Assembly (NCBI GenBank): GCA_022565075.1
Contig: JADFKG010000018.1
Coordinates: forward strand, 1 to 19,765
Length of the DNA: 19,765 nt
Reading direction: 5' to 3'
Source of the DNA: Chloroflexota bacterium
GTDB taxonomy: Bacteria > Chloroflexota > Dehalococcoidia > SM23-28-2 > RBG-16-64-32
Shown here: one piece after another, positions 14,337-19,765 of the stretch
Numbering within the stretch: position 1 is the stretch's first letter
How the letters are laid out: each line of letters starts with the position of its first letter
Notes under the pieces: generated by a model
The model's input: only the letters and a program-made list of their open reading frames with translations
Databases searched by the model: none
Told to the model about the DNA's origin: nothing
Program-made: the position numbers and the translations under genes

Positions 14337-14352
14337 TAGAGGAACCCCTCTA
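14337..14352. promoter_or_regulatory. 16-base inverted repeat upstream of msrAB
   Basis: TAGAGG-AACC-CCTCTA is a perfect 6-base inverted repeat with a 4-base centre, about 18 bases before the msrAB ribosome-binding site. It is absent from copy A, because it lies at the edge of the repeated segment. It could be an operator or a small hairpin; no regulator family is recognised. Confidence 0.25.
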
Positions 14353-14506
14353 ACGCCTCCAGCCGCCAGGAGAAGACGATGATCGACACCGCAGACGCCC
14401 TGCCCGGCCGCGACCAGCCGGCCTTCCCCATCCCCGAGCGGCACGAACTCCTCGACGCCACCCTCCAACCCCCGTTCCCCGACGGCATCGAGACCGCCGT
14501 CTTCGC
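14351..14506 (+). repeat. direct repeat copy B (5' region of intact msrAB)
   Basis: The second, intact copy of the segment at 13181-13337. It contains the ribosome-binding site AGGAG and codons 1-43 of msrAB. The two copies are 1170 bases apart, and everything between them has no counterpart outside the patch within this window. Confidence 0.92.
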
Positions 14507-15440
14507 CCTCGGCTGCTTCTGGGGCGCCGAGCGCTTCTACTGGCAAACACCCGGCGTCTACACCACCGCCGTCGGCTACACCGGCGGCTTCACCAGGAAC
14601 CCCACCTACGATGAGGTCTGCTCCGGCCGCACCGGCCATGCCGAGGCCGTTCTCGTCGCCTTCGACCCAACGCAGGTCACCTTCGAGGATCTCCTCAAGA
14701 CCTTCTTCGAGGAGCACAACCCAACGCAAGGCATGCGTCAGGGCAACGACGTCGGCACCCAGTACCGCTCCGCCATCTACTACGCGAGCGACAGCCAGCA
14801 ACGCATCGCCGAGATGGTACGCGACGCCTACAACGACGCGATCCGAGACGCCGGCTACGACCCGATCACCACCGAAATCGAACCCGCCGGACCGTTCTAC
14901 TACGCCGAAGAGAACCACCAGCAGTACCTCCACAAGGTACCCAGCGGCTACTGCGGCCTCGAGGGCACCGGCGTCTCCTGCTCGATTCCAGAGCCGTCGG
15001 ACGCCGCAGCCGGAGCCCCCGACGCCGCGACCGAGGACGACGGCATGCTGCCGCTGGCCGAGAACGACGCCGCGTGGCGCAGCCGCCTCACTCCGGAGCA
15101 GTACGAAGTCCTCCGCCAGGCTGGCACCGAGCGCCCCTTCACCGGCCAGTACGTCGATACCGAGGACGACGGCACCTACCGCTGCGCCGCCTGCCGCGCC
15201 CCTCTCTTCGACAGCCACGCGAAGTACCACTCGGGCTGCGGCTGGCCCAGCTTCACCGAGGCGCTGTCTCCGGACGCCGTCACGCTGATCGAGGACCGCT
15301 CGCTCGGCACGGTCCGTACTGAGGTTCGCTGCGCCCGTTGCGACTCCCACCTCGGACACGTCTTCGACGACGGCCCCACCGACCGCGGCGGCCAACGCTG
15401 GTGCCTCAACAGCCTCTCATTGGACCTCGACGAACGTTAG
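14379..15440 (+). CDS. msrAB: bifunctional methionine sulfoxide reductase MsrA-MsrB
   Basis: Fused repair enzyme that reduces both S- and R-methionine sulfoxide in oxidised proteins, 353 residues. The MsrA domain (about 36-200) carries the catalytic Cys46 in GCFWGAE, the GYTGG loop, GRTGHAE, HNPTQ and the QYRSAIYY block, and closes with ENHQQYLHK and a GYC recycling-cysteine region. An Ala/Asp-rich linker follows. The MsrB domain (about 225-350) has zinc cysteine pairs CAAC and CARC, HSGCGWPSF, and the catalytic Cys342 in RWCLNSLSL. There is no signal peptide, so it acts in the cytoplasm. AGGAG lies 8 bases before the ATG. Its 5' end is duplicated 1.17 kb upstream as a frameshifted fragment. 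The first 35 residues precede the MsrA fold and are conserved between both copies. Confidence 0.97.
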   Translation: MIDTADALPGRDQPAFPIPERHELLDATLQPPFPDGIETAVFALGCFWGAERFYWQTPGVYTTAVGYTGGFTRNPTYDEVCSGRTGHAEAVLVAFDPTQVTFEDLLKTFFEEHNPTQGMRQGNDVGTQYRSAIYYASDSQQRIAEMVRDAYNDAIRDAGYDPITTEIEPAGPFYYAEENHQQYLHKVPSGYCGLEGTGVSCSIPEPSDAAAGAPDAATEDDGMLPLAENDAAWRSRLTPEQYEVLRQAGTERPFTGQYVDTEDDGTYRCAACRAPLFDSHAKYHSGCGWPSFTEALSPDAVTLIEDRSLGTVRTEVRCARCDSHLGHVFDDGPTDRGGQRWCLNSLSLDLDER

Positions 15441-15482
15441 ACATCCACGAGGCGCTAGTGAACCGAGAAAGGGAAGGTTCGA

Positions 15483-16175
15483 ATGAGCGACGTCGTAGCC
15501 TACAAACTTGAGCACCCGATCTGCACCATCACCCTCGACGACGGCAAGGTCAACTGCCTGTCCCCGCAGATGCTTGGCGAGATCAACGCCGCGCTGGATC
15601 GGGCGGAAGAAGACGGTGCGGCCGTGGTGCTGGCCGGCCGCAAGGGCAAATTCAGCGCCGGATTCGACCTCGCCGTAATCGGCAAGGGTGGCGACGACGC
15701 CGTCGACATGTTGATCGACGGCTTTCGCCTGGCCGAGCGCCTGCTCTCATTCCCTCTGCCGGTCGTCGTCGCCTGCACCGGCCATGCCCTGGCCATGGGC
15801 TCGTTCCTGCTGTTGTCGGCGGACTACCGGATTGGCGCCGACGGTGCCCACAAGATCGGAGCCAACGAAGTGGCCATCGGCATGACGATGCCGCGCTTCG
15901 GCGTGGAGATCTGCCGGCAACGCCTGGCGCCCGCCCATTTCAACCGCGCCGTCATCTCCGCCGAAATCTATTCCCCGGCCGGCGCTGTCGAGGCGGGCTT
16001 TCTCGACCAGGTAGTCCCGGAGGATGAGCTGATCGCTGCGGCCCGCGACAAGGCCACGGCACTGGCCGGACTCAGTATGCCCGCCCACGCGGCCACCAAG
16101 CTGCGCGCGAGGGACAAGGCGCTGCGGGCCGTTCGCGATGCGATCAAAGCTGACGAAGCGGACCTCCGCTTGTGA
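15483..16175 (+). CDS. crotonase-family (enoyl-CoA hydratase/isomerase-like) protein
   Basis: Crotonase superfamily enzyme of 230 residues acting on acyl-CoA thioesters. A strong GGAAGG ribosome-binding site precedes the ATG. The oxyanion-hole segments are present: FSAGFDL (around Ala59-Gly60) and GHALAMGSFLLLSADYRIG (around Ala104-Gly106). Glu129 in KIGANEVAIGM sits where one catalytic glutamate of hydratases occurs. The other hydratase glutamate position is not clearly acidic (SADYRIG), so hydratase activity is uncertain and isomerase or another crotonase reaction is possible. It is a little shorter than the usual 255-265 residues. It follows msrAB by 42 bases but has no functional link to it. 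It converges with the diguanylate cyclase gene across a 34-base gap without a visible terminator. Confidence 0.88.
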   Translation: MSDVVAYKLEHPICTITLDDGKVNCLSPQMLGEINAALDRAEEDGAAVVLAGRKGKFSAGFDLAVIGKGGDDAVDMLIDGFRLAERLLSFPLPVVVACTGHALAMGSFLLLSADYRIGADGAHKIGANEVAIGMTMPRFGVEICRQRLAPAHFNRAVISAEIYSPAGAVEAGFLDQVVPEDELIAAARDKATALAGLSMPAHAATKLRARDKALRAVRDAIKADEADLRL

Positions 16176-16209
16176 CTCGCCGCGTCCTGCACCGTGTCCG
16201 TCACGACGC

Positions 16210-18180
16210 TCAGACCGATTCTGCGGTCCGTTTCGAGATGTCGGCGATGGGAATCTGAGAGCTGTCCTCTGGCCGCGATTTCGCCTCGTACATCGCGTCA
16301 TCCGCTTTTTTGAGTAGCGTTTCCGGATCTGTGCCATCTTGCGGATGAATCGCTATACCAACGCTTGCGCTCGTCCGAATCCGCTTACCCCGAACGTTTA
16401 TGGGTCGCCTGACCGCATCAGCTATACGCCGCGCGATCTCCGTCGCCTCATCGCGAGTAGCGACGTCCGAGAGTATCACAGTAAATTCGTCGCCGCCTAT
16501 CCTGGCGACCATATCGCCCTCACGGATGCAGTTACTGGCCCGCTGACCAACGGCCTTGAGCACCTCGTCTCCAATGGAGTGTCCAAAGGCGTCGTTTATC
16601 GACTTGAAATCATCCAAATCGAAATAAAGCAGCCCAAGCATTCGATCGCTTCGTTTCGCCTGGGCAACCGAACGTGACAGGGAATCGAAGAAATGGCGGC
16701 GATTTGGGAGCCCCGTCAAGAAGTCCTCGAAAGCATTCTTCTTCCAGGCTTCTTCCAACTGTTTGCGGGCAGTCACATCGCGAACAAATCCGATCAGGCC
16801 TGTAATAGCTCCATGCTCTATCCTCCTACTGGCTATCACTTCAGTGTCCAGGTACTCGCCCGACTTCATCACCAACCTGATCTCTATGCTGGGAGGATCC
16901 TCCCCCTGTATTTTTTTCGCGAAGGCGCGGGAAGCCGTGGCTACATCGTCCGCGTGGACAATCGCGCTAAAGGGCTTGCCAAGCCACTCACCTTTCGACC
17001 AACCCGTGAGTTCCTCGAATGCAGGGTTGAGCGCAGCGATCGTACCATCGCGGTCGAGGTCGAAAATAATGTCCGGAGTGCTGTCTATCAGCGAACGACT
17101 TCGTTCTTCGCTCTCCCGCAAATCCTCTTCAATTCGTTTGCGCTCGGTGACATCCCTTACGACACAGACGAGGCCGATCACTTCGCCTTCCTCGGAGACC
17201 ATTGGCGAGGCGCATAAGTTTAGAACCCGCTCTCTCCCTCCGTCGCCTCGGTAAGCCACTTCGGCATCGCGCACGCTGATCGCGTTCTTTCCGTAGATCT
17301 CAGTGCCGGCCAATACTTCATCTATTGGAAGGGGGAGACGCTTTCCAATAAGTTCGGACGCCGGCGCTGCGAATATCTCTGCGGAGCGTTCGTTCGCCAC
17401 CCTGACTATCCCGTCCCTATCCACTACGAAAAGGGCATCGGACATCGTCTCTATAATCTTTTCGGCGGCGTAGCTAGGCGTGATGTCTGTGAGTCGATAG
17501 CGCCAGATAGCCCGCGCGGCGAGCACTACGAACACCAGAATCGGCGCGTATCCGAACGGGTAGACGGCCACACCATACGCCGCGAGTAGGTCGACTGCCG
17601 CCACGTATGAAATGAGGAACGCCGCTAGCAAGCTCCCGATTCTCTGCTTCTGTGCGCCCTCAGGCTGCCGTCTGTATGCCGCGAAGTAGATATAAACGCT
17701 CGCGGTCAAGAGCACAGCGAAGAACACCAGGAATGGCACGCTCGCATAGCCGTAACGAGGATAGAAACCCCAGAAGTGGCTTTCGATACCGGTTACGAAC
17801 GAGTCGGTAAGAAGCACTGAACTGTATAAGATCGCAGAGAACAACACGCAACCAACCACGACTGCGCGCAACTCACGCATTCGCCCTGCAAGGCTTGTTG
17901 CCATAACAAAGATGGCTGTTGGGATAAAGACAATCCCTAGCAGCGCTGCCTTGATAGCGACCAGTGCGACCTCCTCCGTGCGAGACGAATAGACAGCGCT
18001 GATCCACACAAGCCAGATGCAAACGCTTCCGCACACGGCTAAGAAAGACAAACTAGCGCTGGACATCCGCTCCCGCGCGACAACCGCTAACCCCAGCGCG
18101 GCAACCAGGCCACCGACGATGATGACCGGCACTGAATAGGGACTCAGTGCATAGTTTTCTGGATCGATCAGGTCAATCAT
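16210..18180 (-). CDS. 7TM-PAS-PAS-GGDEF diguanylate cyclase
   Basis: Membrane sensor making cyclic di-GMP from GTP, 656 residues. Residues 13-226 contain seven hydrophobic helices in the pattern of the histidine-kinase-type N-terminal 7TM sensor region. PAS 1 is at about 238-348 (ETMSDALFVVDRDGIV, ending VVRDVTERKR). PAS 2 is at about 360-473 (STPDIIFDLDRDGTI, ending FVRDVTARKQ). The cyclase domain is at about 480-640 with DFLTGLPNRRHFF, DLDDFKSIND and an intact GGDEF at 562-566. An RxxD inhibitory site (REGD) stands five residues before GGDEF, so product feedback is expected. There is no EAL or HD-GYP domain. GC is lower than in its neighbours (hand counts of 53% and 48% in two 60-base lines against 67% in the aldolase gene). 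No Shine-Dalgarno precedes the ATG, so the start is less sure than the rest. Confidence 0.95.
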   Translation of the reverse strand: MIDLIDPENYALSPYSVPVIIVGGLVAALGLAVVARERMSSASLSFLAVCGSVCIWLVWISAVYSSRTEEVALVAIKAALLGIVFIPTAIFVMATSLAGRMRELRAVVVGCVLFSAILYSSVLLTDSFVTGIESHFWGFYPRYGYASVPFLVFFAVLLTASVYIYFAAYRRQPEGAQKQRIGSLLAAFLISYVAAVDLLAAYGVAVYPFGYAPILVFVVLAARAIWRYRLTDITPSYAAEKIIETMSDALFVVDRDGIVRVANERSAEIFAAPASELIGKRLPLPIDEVLAGTEIYGKNAISVRDAEVAYRGDGGRERVLNLCASPMVSEEGEVIGLVCVVRDVTERKRIEEDLRESEERSRSLIDSTPDIIFDLDRDGTIAALNPAFEELTGWSKGEWLGKPFSAIVHADDVATASRAFAKKIQGEDPPSIEIRLVMKSGEYLDTEVIASRRIEHGAITGLIGFVRDVTARKQLEEAWKKNAFEDFLTGLPNRRHFFDSLSRSVAQAKRSDRMLGLLYFDLDDFKSINDAFGHSIGDEVLKAVGQRASNCIREGDMVARIGGDEFTVILSDVATRDEATEIARRIADAVRRPINVRGKRIRTSASVGIAIHPQDGTDPETLLKKADDAMYEAKSRPEDSSQIPIADISKRTAESV

Positions 18181-18384
18181 GACTGTATACAGGAAACGGT
18201 TGATGGCGGCCGTCGCTTTGGCAGCCAGCCTGATTCCTCTTGTAATAGGACGCTCCCACGACGTTAGTCCGTTACATAGCCTGGGATCGCAATATGGGGC
18301 CTGAAACGGTATGGCGAGAGCGAATGCGGCCGCCCCCAGTGCGGAAGCCTCACCCCGTCTCTTCGCCCTGTAACAATTCGCGCC
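18181..18384. other. intergenic, no gene recognised
   Basis: This is the first third of a 612-base stretch without an intact gene. I see no coding pattern, tRNA or hairpin here. TGTAACAATT at about 18369-18378 resembles the sequence before the intact membrane-protein gene (TGTAACGATT near 18757), so the end of this piece may be the promoter region of the truncated paralogue that follows. Confidence 0.4.
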
Positions 18385-18560
18385 GGCGTGATCCTGTTCT
18401 CAACGGGCACCGTCCTGGAGATGATCGGCTCCATCATCGCCCTCTACGCCGTCATCGACTACGCGGCCGGCTATCGTCCGGAGCTGGTGCTCCACGTAGA
18501 ACGTGACGAACTCCCCTTCACCCGCGAGTCTTGGTGCCCACGGTCCGGTGAAGTCGGACT
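18385..18560 (+). pseudogene. truncated paralogue of the downstream membrane protein (C-terminal part only)
   Basis: The translation VILFSTGTVLEMIGSIIALY and then VIDYAAGYRPELVLHVERDELPF matches the C-terminus of the membrane protein at 19372-19553, with three codons missing, one added, and scattered substitutions. Similarity stops abruptly at 18560, although the frame stays open to 18669. That tail is antisense to a minus-strand coding remnant and has no counterpart in the intact protein. A GTG at 18388 could start a 93-residue product, but about 190 N-terminal residues and five membrane helices are gone. Confidence 0.75.
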
Positions 18561-18683
18561 CTATCCATCGCCCGCTTCGTACGTCTCGCTGCCCGCGCCC
18601 TGGCTCCTCAGCTCCACCTTCACCCGCAGCTTCACGTCGTTGACCGCGTACGCCCGCGTCCTGCGATAGGCGCCCGATCCCGG
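18561..18683 (-). pseudogene. 3' remnant of an unidentified minus-strand gene
   Basis: The minus-strand frame ending at TAG (18561-18563) has G or C in nearly every third position and reads RRTRAYAVNDVKLRVKVELR followed by SQGAGSETYEAGDG. This looks like a real C-terminal beta-strand segment. Upstream it is broken by an in-frame TAG at 18684-18686. Beyond that the same frame continues only briefly (about 30 codons, ending in REHYNVADHQDW). I do not recognise the family. It abuts the truncated paralogue with no gap, tail to tail. Confidence 0.45.
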
Positions 18684-18792
18684 CTACCAGTCCTGGTGGT
18701 CAGCGACATTATAGTGCTCGCGCCCATGCCGGACTTCACAGCGGCCCCTCGTTCTGTAACGATTTCATCGGCGCTGGACTCTTGCCCTACGG

Positions 18793-19584
18793 ATGAACAT
18801 GAATCGCCGATTCGAATCCCGCGTCTCGCCGCTCCGGATCGCGCTCTTCCTGCTGGCCATCGTGGCGCTGCTCTTGATGGCGCATCTAGCGGCTGAAGCC
18901 GTCAGGACGACCGTCGGGGCGGACCTGCCAGACCGCGCAACGGCCATGTGGAACCTGGACGAAGAGAACAACGTTCCCACGTGGTTTGCCAGCATGGTGC
19001 TGGCACTGGTCGGATTCGCCCTCGCGTTCGTGGGGATGATGAAGTACCAGGAACGCGACCGCCACTGGTGGCAGTGGTTCGCGATCGCGCTCATCCCGCT
19101 GTTTCTCAGCCTCGATGACATGGCCCAGCTACACGAGGCTCTCAGTCAGCCGCTGTCCGACGAGTACGGCTTCGGGGGTCTCTTTCACTGGGCCTGGCTT
19201 GTCGTTGCCCTTCCCGTCGTCGCGGTTCTCACAGTGCTCTTTCTGCCGTTCCTCATCCGCCTCCCGGCGCGCACCGCAGTCCTGCTACTGGCCGGTGCCG
19301 GCATCACCTTCAGCGGTGGCGTAGTTCTCGAGATGTTTGAGGGCTGGCGGGTCGACGCGAGCGGTCAGGGTGGCCTGCTCCTCTTCTCGATGGTTACCGT
19401 CCAGGAGGTGGCGGAGATGATCGGCTCCATAATCGCCCTCTACGCCATCATCGACTACGCGGGCGGCTATCGGCCTGAGCTGGTGCTCCACATCGAGCGC
19501 GACGACCTTCCCTTTGTCGGCGAATCTCGCCCGCACTCCGGCGAAGTCGGACTAGATCACCTGGAACCGGCAGAGCAGTCCTAG
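18793..19584 (+). CDS. polytopic membrane protein of unknown function
   Basis: Integral membrane protein of 263 residues with about six helices: 16-36, 63-83, 91-108, 129-155, 162-180 and 211-226. Charged motifs at helix ends include NLDEENNVPTWFASM, LSLDDMAQLHEAL after helix 3 and LEMFEGW after helix 5. The acidic and His residues near the membrane edge suggest a metal or cofactor site, but I know no named family with certainty. The C-terminal 35 residues after GYRPELVLHIERDD are hydrophilic. There are two nearby in-frame ATG codons (18793 and 18799), neither with a good ribosome-binding site. A decayed C-terminal paralogue lies about 1 kb upstream on the same strand. It converges with the thiolase gene. 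Confidence 0.82.
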   Translation: MNMNRRFESRVSPLRIALFLLAIVALLLMAHLAAEAVRTTVGADLPDRATAMWNLDEENNVPTWFASMVLALVGFALAFVGMMKYQERDRHWWQWFAIALIPLFLSLDDMAQLHEALSQPLSDEYGFGGLFHWAWLVVALPVVAVLTVLFLPFLIRLPARTAVLLLAGAGITFSGGVVLEMFEGWRVDASGQGGLLLFSMVTVQEVAEMIGSIIALYAIIDYAGGYRPELVLHIERDDLPFVGESRPHSGEVGLDHLEPAEQS

Positions 19585-19639
19585 CCCTGGCGGGTCGCGA
19601 CTCCCATCTTCCCCGCAGACGACGTCGCGAGGCCAGTCG

Positions 19640-19765
19640 CTACCAGTCGTAGTGTTCGCGCTGTAGCGCCAGCGACATGCCCATCCCCGCGCCCATGCAC
19701 AGCGTCACCAGGCCCCACTCCGCGTCGCGGCGGCGCATCTCATAGGCGATCGTCCCGAGCAGCCG
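19640..19765 (-). CDS. thiolase / acetyl-CoA acetyltransferase, C-terminal end only
   Basis: The last 41 residues of a minus-strand gene running off the right edge. They read RLLGTIAYEMRRRDAEWGLV and then TLCMGAGMGMSLALQREHYDW. The TLCxGAGMGxxLxLxRE motif is the thiolase C-terminal signature, with Cys in TLCMGAGMG at the position of the second catalytic (acid/base) cysteine. Family role: reversible condensation or cleavage of acyl-CoA with acetyl-CoA. Nothing can be said about substrate from this piece. Confidence 0.85.
   Translation of the reverse strand, partial: RLLGTIAYEMRRRDAEWGLVTLCMGAGMGMSLALQREHYDW

Noticed and set aside
13078..14378. Integrative element with integrase at tRNA-Gly
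   Set aside because: No integrase, transposase or excisionase is encoded, and the clear repeat is msrAB sequence rather than a tRNA 3' attachment site.
14286..15395. Long minus-strand open frame of 369 residues opposite msrAB
   Set aside because: It is antisense to an unmistakable MsrA-MsrB fusion; the open frame results from high-GC codon structure.
18683..18740. Second degraded copy of the thiolase 3' end (shared GCTACCAGTC, CAGCGACAT and CGCGCCCATGC strings with 19640-19690)
   Set aside because: The shared strings are short and differently spaced, and the translation does not preserve the thiolase signature; not strong enough to claim.

Overview
The window is GC-rich bacterial DNA with strongly C/G-ending codons. 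It carries actinobacterial/Chloroflexota-style sortases, low-complexity Thr-Pro linkers, several start codons that seem to lack a Shine-Dalgarno leader, and one intergenic repeat of the 'LILxxSKDE / HPExxEGR' type. Together these suggest a Chloroflexota (Dehalococcoidia-like) genome. That assignment is an inference from style; no phylogenetic marker settles it.

Layout. 1-1287: 3' two thirds of glutamyl-tRNA synthetase. 1364-2860 (minus): two tandem membrane-anchored sortases. 2953-3939: P1-family aminopeptidase/N-terminal nucleophile hydrolase. 4083-6713: an 876-residue protein I cannot assign, built from a duplicated N-terminal domain, a long acidic linker and 18 Trp-anchored helical repeats of about 24 residues. 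6763-7584 (minus): formamidopyrimidine-DNA glycosylase, divergent from a TrpD2/YbiB-like protein (7724-8788). 8809-9444: secreted fibronectin-III-like protein with a Thr-Pro stalk and a terminal LPKTG that lacks the usual membrane anchor. 9491-12304: a compact plus-strand run (hypothetical, cupin, threonine aldolase, DUF3108-like lipoprotein). 12326-13000: winged-helix regulator with a degenerate receiver. 13078-13152: tRNA-Gly(TCC).

13153-14378 is a rearranged patch between the tRNA and msrAB. It holds a frameshifted 5' copy of msrAB, the 3' end of an ABC-transporter ATPase, a small lipoprotein gene and a possible tRNA remnant, and then the true msrAB gene (14379-15440) begins with the same 5' sequence again. 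15483-16175: crotonase-family protein. 16210-18180 (minus): 7TM-PAS-PAS-GGDEF diguanylate cyclase with visibly lower GC. 18181-18792 is mostly gene debris: a truncated paralogue of the next gene and a minus-strand coding remnant. 18793-19584: polytopic membrane protein. 19640-19765 (minus): C-terminus of a thiolase.

Most genes are housekeeping or single-gene functions rather than one pathway. The most unusual items are the Trp-repeat protein, the duplicated tRNA/msrAB junction, and the sortase pair together with an LPKTG protein whose anchor is missing.
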